Notes: generated by a model from the letters alone, not told the origin. A stretch of DNA of 64,000 bases from Betaproteobacteria bacterium GR16-43 (GCA_001953215.1 CP019169.1:3720001-3784000); one strand, 5' to 3'; numbered from the stretch's first letter, positions 25,310-33,885 are shown. Numbers and translations are program-made.

Positions 25310-27952
25310 ATGCACCTCGTCCCGCTCGCCATTTCCGGCGATCCGATTTCGTACTTCAGCGTCGATTCCTTCGCACGGGAAGCGGGCATCGACGTCCGTG
25401 CGATTCCCGGCTGCCTGCGCATCCTCGCGGAGAACGCGCTGCGCCACGTCGGCCACAACGGCGTCACGGCGAGCGACGTCGAAGGCCTCCTGCGGTGGAA
25501 CCCGGCGGCAACCGAATCGCTCGCCGTCCCCTTCCATCCCGCGCGCGTGTTGATGCAGGACTACACGGGCATCCCGTCCCTCGTGGACCTCGCGGCGCTG
25601 CGAGACGCCATGCAACGGCAGGGGCACGACCCGTCCCGGATCAATCCGCAGATCCCGGTCGACCTCGTGATCGACCATTCGCTCATCGTCGACACGGCCG
25701 GCCGGCCCGATGCGCTCTCGATGAACCTCGCGCGCGAATTCGAACGCAACGCCGAGCGCTACCAGCTCGCGCGCTGGGCACAACGCGCGTTCGACAACCT
25801 GCGCGTCGTGCCCCCGGGCAACGGAATCCTCCACCAGGTCAACATCGAGCGGATCGCGCAGGTCGTGCGGACGCAGACTCGCGACGGAACGACCCTCGCG
25901 TATCCCGACACGATGGTCGGCACCGACAGCCACAGCACGATGGTCAATGGCCTCGGCGTGCTCGGCTGGGGCGTGGGCGGCATCGAAGCCGAGGCGGCGA
26001 TGCTGGGCCTGCCGCTCGTCGTTCCCCTCGGGCGCATCGTCGGCGTGCGCCTCACCGGCGCGCTGCGCGAAGGCATCACGGCCACCGACCTCGTGCTCTC
26101 GCTCACGCAGGTCCTGCGCGCCTTCGGCGTGATCGACTCGCTGGTCGAGTTCTTCGGTCCGGCGCTGGCCTCGCTCCCGGTCTCGGATCGCGTCACGCTC
26201 GCGAACATGGCGCCGGAGTTCGGTTCGACGTGTGCCCTCTTCCCGATCGACGCAGCGGCGCTTCGGTACCTCGAGCTCACGGGCCGCGACGCACGCCAGG
26301 TGGCCCTCGTCGAAGCCTACGCACGCGCGCAAGGTTTGTGGCGCGAGCCGGGCCACGCCGATCCCGCCTTTAGCGCGGTCGTCGCATTCGACCTCTCGAG
26401 CGTCGAGCCGACCGTGGCGGGGCCGCGCAAGCCGCACGCGCGCGTGGCCCTCGGCGCGGTGGCGAAGAATTTCCGAGAGGAGATGAATCGGCCCGAGTCC
26501 GACGTGGCCGCCTTGTCCGACGGCGCGATCGTCATCGCCGCGATCACGAGTTGCACGAACACGTCGAACCCCGCGGTGATGCTCGCCGCGGGCCTGCTCG
26601 CGCGCAAAGCCGTGGCGCGCGGACTCACCGCGAAGCCCTGGGTGAAAACCTCCCTCACGCCCGGCTCGCTCGTGGTCGGACGCTACCTCGAGGCGAGCGG
26701 CCTGCAACGCGACCTCGACGCCCTCGGCTTCCACGTCGCGGGCTATGGCTGTGCCACGTGTGGCGGCATGTCGGGCGAACTCGATCCGGCGGTCGACCAG
26801 GCGATCCGCGAGCGCGACCTCGTCGCCTGCGCCGTGCTCTCGGGCAATCGCAACTTCGAGGCGCGCATCCATCCGCTCGCGCGCGCCAACTACCTCATGT
26901 CCCCGCCCCTCGTGGTCGCCTACGCGATCGCGGGCCACGTGGGCATCGACCTCACCTCGCAGCCGCTGGGCCTCGATCGCGACGGCAAACCGGTCTTCCT
27001 GGGTGACCTCTGGCCTTCGAACGCGGAAGTGGCCGAGCTCTCGGCAAGCGTGCTTTCTCCCGGTTTGTTCGAGAAGAGCTACGCCGCGCTCTTCGACGGC
27101 GGTCCCGAGTGGGCCGCGCTCGAAGCGCCGGTGGGCACGCTCTTTCCGTGGGCGCCCGACAGCACGTACATCCGCCGCCCGCCCTACCTCGACGCGTTCG
27201 AGCCCGTAGCCGCGTCGGTGGCGGACATCGTCGGTGCGCGAGCCCTGTTGATGCTGGGCGACGCGATCACCACCGATCACATCTCGCCCGTGGGCAGCAT
27301 CGCCGCCGGCTCGCCCGCGGCCTTGCACCTGCGTTCGCGTGGCGTGGCCTCTGTGGACTTCAATGCGTATGGCGCGCGCCGCGCGAACCACGAAGTAATG
27401 GTGCGCGGAACGTTCGCCAACATCCGCCTGAAGAACGAACTCGCCGGTGGACGCGAAGGCGGCATCACGCGCCACGTTCCGAGCGGCGAGGTGCAGAGCG
27501 TCTTCGATGCGGCCGAGCGCTACGCGGGCGAAGGCGTGCCGCTGGTCATCATCGCCGGCAGCGAGTACGGAGCGGGGTCCTCGCGCGACTGGGCCGCCAA
27601 GGGCTCGGCCCTCCTCGGCGTGCGCGCCGTGATCGCCGAGAGTTTCGAACGGATCCATCGCTCCAACCTCGTGATGATGGGCATCCTGCCGCTCGCGTTT
27701 CCCGAAGGCGTCACGCGCCAGTCGCTTCGCCTCGACGGCTCGGAGACCTTCGACCTTGCCCACCTCGCGCGCCACGTCGCACCGCGCGCGCCCATCCCCG
27801 TTCGCATCCGTCGCGCCGACGGCTCCACCGACACGATCGAATTCAGGTGCCGCATCGAGACGCCCAACGAGCACGTCGTGTGGGCTTCGGGCGGGATGAT
27901 GCCGTTCGTCCTGCGCCGGATCGGCGCCGCACCCCACCAGGAGGCTGCCTGA
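25310..27952 (+). CDS. aconitase-family hydratase (AcnA-like paralogue)
   Basis: The 880-residue protein has the full aconitase layout and the three cluster cysteines: C415 ([11 protein letters not shown]) and C481/C484 (GYGCATCGGMSGEL). LMQDYTGIPSLVDLAALRD near 85 and MVGTDSHSTMVNGLGVLGWGVGG near 202-224 are AcnA-like, as is [14 protein letters not shown] in the swivelling domain. It differs from the AcnA at 19381 in the second cysteine motif (CATCGGMSG instead of CTTCIGNAG). It is followed after one base by a PrpF-family gene. AcnD (the PrpF-dependent methylcitrate dehydratase) was considered, but the N-terminal third reads like AcnA. The substrate may be citrate/aconitate or a methylated analogue; the exact role is uncertain. 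Confidence 0.85.
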   Translation: MHLVPLAISGDPISYFSVDSFAREAGIDVRAIPGCLRILAENALRHVGHNGVTASDVEGLLRWNPAATESLAVPFHPARVLMQDYTGIPSLVDLAALRDAMQRQGHDPSRINPQIPVDLVIDHSLIVDTAGRPDALSMNLAREFERNAERYQLARWAQRAFDNLRVVPPGNGILHQVNIERIAQVVRTQTRDGTTLAYPDTMVGTDSHSTMVNGLGVLGWGVGGIEAEAAMLGLPLVVPLGRIVGVRLTGALREGITATDLVLSLTQVLRAFGVIDSLVEFFGPALASLPVSDRVTLANMAPEFGSTCALFPIDAAALRYLELTGRDARQVALVEAYARAQGLWREPGHADPAFSAVVAFDLSSVEPTVAGPRKPHARVALGAVAKNFREEMNRPESDVAALSDGAIVIAAITSCTNTSNPAVMLAAGLLARKAVARGLTAKPWVKTSLTPGSLVVGRYLEASGLQRDLDALGFHVAGYGCATCGGMSGELDPAVDQAIRERDLVACAVLSGNRNFEARIHPLARANYLMSPPLVVAYAIAGHVGIDLTSQPLGLDRDGKPVFLGDLWPSNAEVAELSASVLSPGLFEKSYAALFDGGPEWAALEAPVGTLFPWAPDSTYIRRPPYLDAFEPVAASVADIVGARALLMLGDAITTDHISPVGSIAAGSPAALHLRSRGVASVDFNAYGARRANHEVMVRGTFANIRLKNELAGGREGGITRHVPSGEVQSVFDAAERYAGEGVPLVIIAGSEYGAGSSRDWAAKGSALLGVRAVIAESFERIHRSNLVMMGILPLAFPEGVTRQSLRLDGSETFDLAHLARHVAPRAPIPVRIRRADGSTDTIEFRCRIETPNEHVVWASGGMMPFVLRRIGAAPHQEAA

Positions 27953-27953
27953 C

Positions 27954-29117
27954 ATGCCCCAAACCGCCATCCGCGCCGTCTACATGCGAGGGGGAACGAG
28001 CCGCGCGATCCTGTTCCGCGCCGAGGACCTTCCCGCCGATCCGAAACAGCGCGACGCGATCTTCGCGCTCGCCATCGGCAGCCCCGATCCGGGCAAGCGC
28101 CAGCTGGACGGCCTGGGCGGCGGCATCTCGTCGCTGTCGAAAGTCGCCATCGTCGGAAAGTCCTCGCGCCCCGATGCGGACGTGGACTACACCTTCGGCC
28201 AGGTCGCCGTCGATGCGCCGATCGTCCAGTACAAGGCCAACTGCGGAAACATCTCGTCGGCCGTCGGTCCCTTCGCCGTGGATGAAGGCCTCGTCGATGC
28301 GAGCGGCGATACCGCGACCGTGAGGATCTTCAACACCAACACGAGCAAGGTCATCGTCGCGCGCTTCGCGCTCGACGGCGGCAAGGCCGCGGTCGATGGC
28401 GACTTCGTGCTGCAGGGTGTGGCGGGCACCGGCTCGCCGATCCGCCTCGCGTTCCTCGATCCGGGCGGCGCGGGAACCGGAAAGCTCCTGCCCACCGGCA
28501 ACGCCCGCGACGTACTCGACGTTCCCGGCCTGGGCCAGATCGAGGTGTCGTTCGTCGACGCCGCGAATCCCGTGGTCTTCGTCTCCGCGAAGGATCTCGG
28601 CCTGCAAGGCACCGAGCTGCCCGCGGACCTCGAAGCCGATGCGGCGATGATCGCGCGCTTCGAGGAGATCCGCGTGGCCGCCGCCGTGCGCATGGGGATC
28701 GTGAAGGCGCCGGAAGAGGCGCGCACCAAGGTGCGCAACATGCCGCAGGTCGGCGTTCTCTCGACGCCGCGCGACAACCCGATGCTGAGCGGAAAGATTC
28801 TCGCCGCCTCCGACGTCCACATCACGGTGCGCTCCATTTCCGCGGGCCAGCCCCACCGCGCCTCGCCGCTCACGGGTGCCATGTGCCTCGCCTCCGCGAT
28901 GCGCATTCCCGGCACGATCGCCGCGGAACTCGCACGCCTTCCCGACGACCCGAACGCCGACCTCATGATCGGCCACCCGTCCGGCCGCCTGCCCGTGGCC
29001 GCGCGCGTCACCGGCGGCGCCACGCCGCATGTCGAGGAAGCCGTCGTCTACCGCACCGCACGGCGCCTGATGGAAGGCTCGGTGCTGGTGCCCACGCGCC
29101 GCCTGCTCGCCGCATGA
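27954..29117 (+). CDS. prpF: PrpF/GalD-family (DUF453) proton-shuffling isomerase
   Basis: This 387-residue protein matches the PrpF fold family (two diaminopimelate-epimerase-like domains), which moves double bonds in unsaturated di- and tricarboxylates. Characteristic stretches: YMRGGTSRAILFRAEDLP near 8-25, LDGLGGGISSLSKVAIV near 44-60, YKANCGNISSAVGPFAV near 92-108 (candidate catalytic Cys), RIFNTNTSKVI near 123, and HPSGRLPVAARV near 341. Known members isomerise 2-methylaconitate, 4-oxalomesaconate or methylitaconate; Shewanella PrpF has been crystallised with trans-aconitate. It is one base downstream of the aconitase paralogue and overlaps the GntR start by ATGA, so it probably feeds substrate to that aconitase. 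Confidence 0.88.
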   Translation: MPQTAIRAVYMRGGTSRAILFRAEDLPADPKQRDAIFALAIGSPDPGKRQLDGLGGGISSLSKVAIVGKSSRPDADVDYTFGQVAVDAPIVQYKANCGNISSAVGPFAVDEGLVDASGDTATVRIFNTNTSKVIVARFALDGGKAAVDGDFVLQGVAGTGSPIRLAFLDPGGAGTGKLLPTGNARDVLDVPGLGQIEVSFVDAANPVVFVSAKDLGLQGTELPADLEADAAMIARFEEIRVAAAVRMGIVKAPEEARTKVRNMPQVGVLSTPRDNPMLSGKILAASDVHITVRSISAGQPHRASPLTGAMCLASAMRIPGTIAAELARLPDDPNADLMIGHPSGRLPVAARVTGGATPHVEEAVVYRTARRLMEGSVLVPTRRLLAA

Positions 29118-29821
29118 GCGCCCGCGCCGCACTGGTGAATGCCGACGAAGCCTGGGAGCCGGTCTCGGACAGCGTGCTGTCGCGCTTGTCCGAAGCCATC
29201 CTCAGCGGGGACCTGAAGCCGGGCACCAAGATCAGCGAGCCCGAAGTCTCGAAACGCTACGGCATCAGCCGGGCCCCGCTGCGCGAAGCGATCCGCCGCC
29301 TCGAGGAACGCAACCTCGTCTCGCGCATCCCGCGCCAGGGCGCGCGCGTGGTCGTGCTCTCGCCCGCACGCATCGAGCAGATCTTCGTGATCCGCGAAGC
29401 CATCGAAGGCATGGCGGCGCGCGAGGCAGCCGCGCGCATCACCGATGCCGAAGTCGCGGCCCTGAAGGCGAGCCTCGAGCGCCAGCGCGAAGCGTCGCGC
29501 GAAACCGGCAGCCTCGCCTATCCGTTCAAGTCGCTCGACACCGACTACCACTCGGCCATCGTGCACGCGAGCCGCAACGAGTTCCTCGTGAAGTTCCTGT
29601 GCGAGGACTATTACGCGCTGGTCGAGCTCTGCCGCCGCCAGCAGCGCCGCCGCCCCGAGCGCGTGCACCGCTCGCTGATCGAACACGGACAGATCGTGGA
29701 AGCGCTGGCCCAGCGCGACCCCGACCTTTCCGAAATGCTCATGCGCCGGCACGTCGCTGCCGCGCGCAAGGATGTCCTTGCCCACCTCGACCCGCACCCG
29801 CCGAAGGAGAAGAAGAAATGA
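29114..29821 (+). CDS. GntR-family regulator, FCD (FadR-type) domain
   Basis: The 235-residue protein has an N-terminal winged helix (about 15-80; AILSGDLKPGTKISEPEVSKRYGISRAPLREAIRRLEERNLV) and an all-helical FCD effector domain (about 90-225). The FCD metal-ligand pattern is recognisable around DTDYHSAIVHAS near 137-148 and the late SLIEHGQIVEAL and MLMRRHVAAA segments. FCD regulators commonly sense small carboxylates. It overlaps prpF (ATGA) and tctC (ATGA), so the regulator is translated inside the operon it presumably controls. The TTGTCGACAG pair at 24984 and 25266 is a candidate binding site. Confidence 0.9.
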   Translation: MSARAALVNADEAWEPVSDSVLSRLSEAILSGDLKPGTKISEPEVSKRYGISRAPLREAIRRLEERNLVSRIPRQGARVVVLSPARIEQIFVIREAIEGMAAREAAARITDAEVAALKASLERQREASRETGSLAYPFKSLDTDYHSAIVHASRNEFLVKFLCEDYYALVELCRRQQRRRPERVHRSLIEHGQIVEALAQRDPDLSEMLMRRHVAAARKDVLAHLDPHPPKEKKK

Positions 29822-30801
29822 AAGTGTTCCACCGCGCCCGCGTCCGCATCGCCCTTGCGATGGCCGCGCTGATGACCCTGCCCGCGTTCGCGCAGTCCCC
29901 GGCGAGCGACTGGCCCAACAAGCCCGTTCGCATCGTCGTGCCGTTCGCACCCGGCGGCGGCTCCGACTTCATCGCGCGCTACATCGCCCGGCGCCTCTCC
30001 GAAGAATTGAAGCAACCGTTCATCGTGGAGAACAAGCCCGGGGCCGGCGGCAACATCGGCACCGAGCAGGGCATCAAGTCGCCTCCCGACGGATACACCC
30101 TCACCCTCATCGCGTCGAGCTACACGGTGAATCCGAGCGTCTACAAGATCAACTTCGATCCCGTGGCCGACATGACGCCGATCGTGCAGATCTCGCAGGG
30201 GCCGCTGCTGATCGTCACCAACCCGAACGTCCCCGCGAAGACGCTGGGCGAGCTCGTGGCGCTGTCGAAAGCGAAGCCCAACGAGATCTACTTCGCGAGC
30301 TCCGGCTCGGGCAGCATCGTCCATGCCGCCTCGGAGTACTTCAACCTCAAGGCCGGCACGAAGATGACGCACGTCCCGTACAAGGGCAGCGGCCCGGCGA
30401 TGACCGACACCATCTCGGGCCAGACGCAGGTCTTCTTCAGCAGCGCCTCGACGGCGATGCCGCAGATCAACGCGGGCAAGCTCCGCGTGCTGGCGGTGAC
30501 CACCTCGAAGCGGATCCCCGCCCTGCCGAACACGCCCACGGTGATCGAGGCCGGCGTGGCCGGCTACGACGTGACGCTGTGGCACGGCCTCATCGGACCG
30601 AAGGGCATGCCGCCGGAAATCGTGGCCAAGATCAACGGCGCGGTGGTGAAGGCGTTGAAGCTCAAGGAGACCGAAGACCAGCTCCAGAACGACGGCGTCG
30701 CCCCGGCCGGCGGCACGCCGGAGCAATTCGGCAAGACCATCCGGACCGAGATCGACATGTGGCGCAAGGTCGTCGCCGACGCCAACATCAAGGCCGACTG
30801 A
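29818..30801 (+). CDS. TctC/Bug-family tricarboxylate-type periplasmic binding protein (second)
   Basis: The 327-residue protein starts in an ATGA overlap with gntR and has a signal peptide (MKVFHRARVRIALAMAALM, cleavage after AFAQ). Bug-family motifs follow: WPNKPVRIVVPFAPGGGSDFIARYIA, VENKPGAGGNIGTEQGIKSPPDGYTL, VPYKGSGPAMTDTISGQTQVFF. It is the last gene of the aconitase-prpF-gntR operon, and its presence argues that the module handles an imported carboxylate. No TctAB partners are nearby. A 56-bp perfect palindrome three bases after its stop is a likely transcription end. Confidence 0.92.
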   Translation: MKVFHRARVRIALAMAALMTLPAFAQSPASDWPNKPVRIVVPFAPGGGSDFIARYIARRLSEELKQPFIVENKPGAGGNIGTEQGIKSPPDGYTLTLIASSYTVNPSVYKINFDPVADMTPIVQISQGPLLIVTNPNVPAKTLGELVALSKAKPNEIYFASSGSGSIVHAASEYFNLKAGTKMTHVPYKGSGPAMTDTISGQTQVFFSSASTAMPQINAGKLRVLAVTTSKRIPALPNTPTVIEAGVAGYDVTLWHGLIGPKGMPPEIVAKINGAVVKALKLKETEDQLQNDGVAPAGGTPEQFGKTIRTEIDMWRKVVADANIKAD

Positions 30802-30803
30802 AC

Positions 30804-30859
30804 CGAAATCGGGGTCAGGGTAGAAATATCTAGATATTTCTACCCTGACCCCGATTTCG
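30804..30859. repeat. 56-bp perfect palindrome (palindrome family 2, copy 1)
   Basis: The sequence from CGAAATCGGGGTCAGGG to its mirror CCCTGACCCCGATTTCG is a perfect inverted repeat with no unpaired loop (centre TCTAGA). It fills the whole gap between the convergent tctC and PPOX genes. The core AAATCGGGGTCAGGGTAGAA is repeated at 35208-35278, so this is a dispersed element and not only a terminator, though it could act as one in both directions. Confidence 0.9.
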
Positions 30860-31360
30860 TCACTGGACGTGGTGCATCTTCCCGATGTTGGGCTCGGTGC
30901 CGGTGATCCAGCCCTTCACCATCTCGTAGAGGACCACCGGCTGCGGCTTGTCCACTTCGAGGAATACCGCCGAGTGGACCTGGACCCCGATCAGCACGAT
31001 GCGCGGGTCGTCGGGCGTGCCATGGCGCGCATCGCCACCGGTGCCGAACCACATCTTCCAATCCTCGCTGAAGAGCTGCGCGATGATCTCCCGGTCCTGC
31101 GAGACCTCGGCGAGTCCCGACACGGAGATCCATTCCCGCGTACGGTCCTTGTAGTACGCGAGGTTCACGTGCGGATCCTCGAGCACCTCGTCCAGCTTGC
31201 GCGTCGCATTGGAGGTCACGAACCAGAGGTCCGCGCCGTGAGCGTGCTTCTGCGTGGACATGGCGCGCGAGACCAGGTGCCCGTCCTTGCGGCGCGTGGT
31301 CATCATCGCGATGTCGAGGTCCTCGATCATCTCGTAAAGTTTGCCGATTTCGTCGCTCAT
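30860..31360 (-). CDS. pyridoxamine-5-phosphate-oxidase-fold (general stress protein 26-like) protein
   Basis: The 166-residue protein has the FMN-binding split-barrel pattern of the GSP26/PPOX family: IAMMTTRRKDGHLVSRAMSTQ near 17-37, DLWFVTSNATRKLDEVLEDPHVNLAYY near 44-70, WISVSGLAEVSQDREI near 77-92, DWKMWFG near 99 and a C-terminal barrel strand ending in YEMVKGWITG. Members bind FMN or F420 and many are of unknown reaction; stress association is reported for homologues. It is monocistronic, and its stop abuts the palindrome at 30804-30859. Confidence 0.85.
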   Translation of the reverse strand: MSDEIGKLYEMIEDLDIAMMTTRRKDGHLVSRAMSTQKHAHGADLWFVTSNATRKLDEVLEDPHVNLAYYKDRTREWISVSGLAEVSQDREIIAQLFSEDWKMWFGTGGDARHGTPDDPRIVLIGVQVHSAVFLEVDKPQPVVLYEMVKGWITGTEPNIGKMHHVQ

Positions 31361-31428
31361 GGCCTTCCCTTTCGCACATTCGAAAAGGGGTAGGCCCTGC
31401 GAACGGCGAAAGGTTCGCTATGGACGAA

Positions 31429-31878
31429 CTACTTCGTGCCGTACTTCTTTTCCATGTCGCGGCTGAAGGCGTTCATCTCGGCATCGCTCATCTTGTTGAT
31501 GTCGGTGAGCGACTTGCCGGTCATGCCCTTCATCGCGCCGTCCATCTGAGCCTGCTGCTCCGGCGTGAGGCCCTGCATCTGCGCGCGGGCTGCCGGGTCG
31601 CCCTTCCCGGCACGCTGGATGACGGCCATCTTCTCGGCGTACAGGCGCTTCACCTCGGCATCGGACTTGCCTTGCGCGGCCGGGCCCAGGTAGGCCTTGG
31701 CGGCCCTCAGTTCGGCGTCGCTGCGCAGGCGGTCGGCCTCCGCCTTCTTGCGCGCGGACTCGGCGGCCGCAGCCTGCCGTTGGGCCGCGTCGCGCGCTTC
31801 GGCCGCGGCGTCGTAATCGGCCAGCACGGGGGGCGCGGCCAGTGCCGCGAGCAGGAACACCAGGGGAAGTTTTCGCAT
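31429..31878 (-). CDS. small exported protein, unknown function
   Basis: The 149-residue product has a clear signal peptide (MRKLPLVFLLAALAAPPVLA) followed by a charged, Ala-rich, probably helical segment (about 25-60; EARDAAQRQAAAAESARKKAEADRLRSDAEL) and a Met/Gln-rich tail (LTPEQQAQMDGAMKGMTGKSLTDINKMSDAEMNAF). It is likely periplasmic. It lies downstream of pit but is separated from it by a terminator-like hairpin. I recognise no named family. Confidence 0.75.
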   Translation of the reverse strand: MRKLPLVFLLAALAAPPVLADYDAAAEARDAAQRQAAAAESARKKAEADRLRSDAELRAAKAYLGPAAQGKSDAEVKRLYAEKMAVIQRAGKGDPAARAQMQGLTPEQQAQMDGAMKGMTGKSLTDINKMSDAEMNAFSRDMEKKYGTK

Positions 31879-31938
31879 CCTCGCCTCCGACCGCGCCCGG
31901 AATGGGGGGCGCTCAACCGGTAGAACGCAATCGCGGGG

Positions 31939-31962
31939 AAAAAGGCGCCAGCCGGCCTGGCG
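31939..31962 (-). terminator. rho-independent terminator after pit
   Basis: On the minus strand CGCCAG, a five-base loop and CTGGCG are followed by CC and five Ts. It starts 11 bp beyond the pit stop codon and would end the DUF47-pit transcript before the small exported-protein gene. Confidence 0.65.
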
Positions 31963-31972
31963 AGCCCGGCGT

Positions 31973-32980
31973 CTAGAGGATCAGCCGGCCGATCGTCCAG
32001 CCGAGCGCGGCCATCAGCGCCGCGGCCGGGATCGTGAAGATCCAGGCCCAGACGATGGTGCCCGCCACGCCCCATCGGACCGTGTTGATGTTGCGCGTGG
32101 ACCCCACGCCGACGATGGCGCCGGTGATGGTGTGCGTCGTGGAAACGGGCACGCCCAGGAAGCTCGCGAGGAAGAGCGTGATCGCGCCGCCGGTCTCCGC
32201 GCAGAAACCGTGGATCGGCTTCAGCTTCGTGATCCTCTGGCCCATCGTCTTCACGATGCGCCAGCCGCCGAACATCGTGCCCGCGGCGATCGCCACGTAG
32301 CAGCAGATCACGACCCAGTAGGGCACCTGCTCCTTGGCGCCCTCCACGTTCGCGGCGATGAGCAGCAGCCAGATCACGCCGATCGTCTTCTGCGCATCGT
32401 TGCCGCCGTGGCCCAGTGAATACAGGCCCGCGGAGACGAGCTGCAGGCGACGGAACCAGCGGTCGACCCGCGACGGGGTCAGCCTTCGCACGATCCACGA
32501 CACGAGGACCAGCAGCAGCCCGCCGAAGAGGAACCCCAGCGCCGGCGACAGGAAGATGAAGATGATCGTCTTGGCGACGCCCGATTCGACGATGGCCCCA
32601 AAGCCGGACTTGGCCGCGGCCGCGCCCACGAGCCCGCCGATCAGCGCGTGCGACGAGGACGACGGAAGCCCCCACCACCACGTGATCAGGTTCCAGGCGA
32701 TGGCGCCGCACAGGGCCCCGAAGATCACGTACTGGTCCACCACCATCGGGTCGACGATGCCCTTGCCCACCGTCGCGGCGACTTTCAGGTGAAAGATGAA
32801 GAGCGCCACGAAGTTGAAGAACGCGGCGAAGGCCACCGCGTGGTGCGGCCGCAGCACGCCGGTGGAGACGACCGTGGCGATGGAGTTCGCCGCGTCGTGG
32901 AAGCCGTTCATGAAGTCGAACGCGAGCGCCAGCACGACGAGCAGGACGAGCGTGCCGAGGCCGATCTCGAGTCCGGTCAT
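31973..32980 (-). CDS. pit: PiT-family low-affinity inorganic phosphate transporter
   Basis: The 335-residue integral membrane protein has two PHO-4/PiT signature motifs: FDFMNGFHDAANSIATVVSTG near residues 22-42 and SLGHGGNDAQKTIGVIWLL near 212-230, with about ten hydrophobic helices. PiT carriers take up metal-phosphate by proton or cation symport. It lies 18 bp downstream of the DUF47 gene, the conserved arrangement in which the PhoU-like protein adjusts the carrier. Confidence 0.93.
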   Translation of the reverse strand: MTGLEIGLGTLVLLVVLALAFDFMNGFHDAANSIATVVSTGVLRPHHAVAFAAFFNFVALFIFHLKVAATVGKGIVDPMVVDQYVIFGALCGAIAWNLITWWWGLPSSSSHALIGGLVGAAAAKSGFGAIVESGVAKTIIFIFLSPALGFLFGGLLLVLVSWIVRRLTPSRVDRWFRRLQLVSAGLYSLGHGGNDAQKTIGVIWLLLIAANVEGAKEQVPYWVVICCYVAIAAGTMFGGWRIVKTMGQRITKLKPIHGFCAETGGAITLFLASFLGVPVSTTHTITGAIVGVGSTRNINTVRWGVAGTIVWAWIFTIPAAALMAALGWTIGRLIL

Positions 32981-32998
32981 GGGGAGCGTCCGCCGGGC

Positions 32999-33625
32999 CT
33001 AGGAGTTCTCGAGGACGATGCCCTCGGCCAGGTTCGCGAGGTCCATGCAACGGTCGCTGATCTCCTCCAGCAGCTCGTAGATCGCCTTCAGCTTGATGAT
33101 CTCGCGTGCGTCCTGCTCCTCGCGGAAGAGGCGCGAGAGCGCCGAGCGCATCACGCGGTCGGCATCGCTCTCCAGGCGGTCGATCTCCTCGCAGGTCTTC
33201 AGCAGCGCCTCGGATTGCTCGGGCTTGCCGATGAGGTCCACCACGTCCTTCACGCGCTCGCAGCACTTCACCGCGATGTCGGCGAGGCGCTCGGTCTCGG
33301 GCGTGATCTTCTTGATGTCGTAGAGGGTGATCGACTCGGCCGTGTCCTGCATCAGGTCGCAGATGTCGTCCATCGTGTTCACGAGGCCGTGGATCTGGTC
33401 GCGGTCGAGCGGCGTGATGAAGGTCTTGTGCAGCATGCGGATCGTCTCGGCCGTGATCCGGTCCGCGGCGTGCTCCGCTTCGTCGATGGCTTTCGCGTAT
33501 TTCTCGCGGTTCTCGAAGTCGCGCATCAGCTCCTGGAGCTGGCGCGCCGCGATGACGACCTGGTCCGCGTGGGCGTTGAAGAGCTCGAAGAAACGCCCTT
33601 CCTGGGGTAGCAGCCGGCCGAACAT
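32999..33625 (-). CDS. DUF47 (PhoU-like) phosphate transport accessory protein
   Basis: This 208-residue protein is all alpha-helical, with PhoU-like repeats (FELFNAHADQVVIAARQLQELM near 17-38; EAEHAADRITAETIRMLHKTFITPLDR near 51-77; MDDICDLMQDTAESI near 87-101; KLKAIYELLEEISDRCMDLANLAEGIVLENS at the end). It belongs to the TIGR00153/DUF47 family that is regularly encoded with PiT carriers. The frame stays open 29 codons upstream, but the ATG at 33625 gives the family start MFGRLLPQEGRFFELF. It is co-transcribed with pit. Confidence 0.92.
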   Translation of the reverse strand: MFGRLLPQEGRFFELFNAHADQVVIAARQLQELMRDFENREKYAKAIDEAEHAADRITAETIRMLHKTFITPLDRDQIHGLVNTMDDICDLMQDTAESITLYDIKKITPETERLADIAVKCCERVKDVVDLIGKPEQSEALLKTCEEIDRLESDADRVMRSALSRLFREEQDAREIIKLKAIYELLEEISDRCMDLANLAEGIVLENS

Positions 33626-33660
33626 GGGAAAGCCTCGTGGCTTTGGATTGGCGCGAAGTA

Positions 33661-33885
33661 TATAATGGCCGCACGAATTCCCCACCCGGATATTGAACCC
33701 ATGCGAACCCACGACCTCCCGGTCATTGCCTCCAGCGCGCTGCGCGGCGGCATTCGCATGGCCGATTCGGCGTGGTTCGGGAATTCCGTCCTCCGCCGCC
33801 GTTGACCCCCTAGCCCGACAAGTCTTCGAGTGTCGCGCTGGATTCGCGACACAGGTCGCGCTATTGGACGAAGGACAAGAACAAG
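33661..33885 (+). promoter_or_regulatory. leader of the MFS gene: TATAAT, 34-codon open frame and 8-bp hairpin
   Basis: A perfect TATAAT lies at 33661-33666, but only a weak -35 (TGGCTT, 17-bp spacing) precedes it. Downstream, ATG 33701 opens a 34-codon frame (MRTHDLPVIASSAL...) ending at 33805. A perfect GTGTCGCG/CGCGACAC inverted repeat with a seven-base loop lies at 33830-33852. The MFS start is 34 bases further on. The arrangement resembles a leader-peptide or operator region, but no function can be assigned. Confidence 0.3.

Noticed and set aside
25310-27952. Assignment as AcnD (Fe/S methylcitrate dehydratase)
   Set aside because: The neighbouring prpF suggests AcnD, but the N-terminal region (LMQDYTGIPSLVDLAAL) and motif pattern read as AcnA-like. 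Left as an aconitase-family paralogue pending a phylogeny.
30804-30859. Simple bidirectional terminator only
   Set aside because: It may terminate, but the shared arm core with the element at 35208 indicates a dispersed repeat family.
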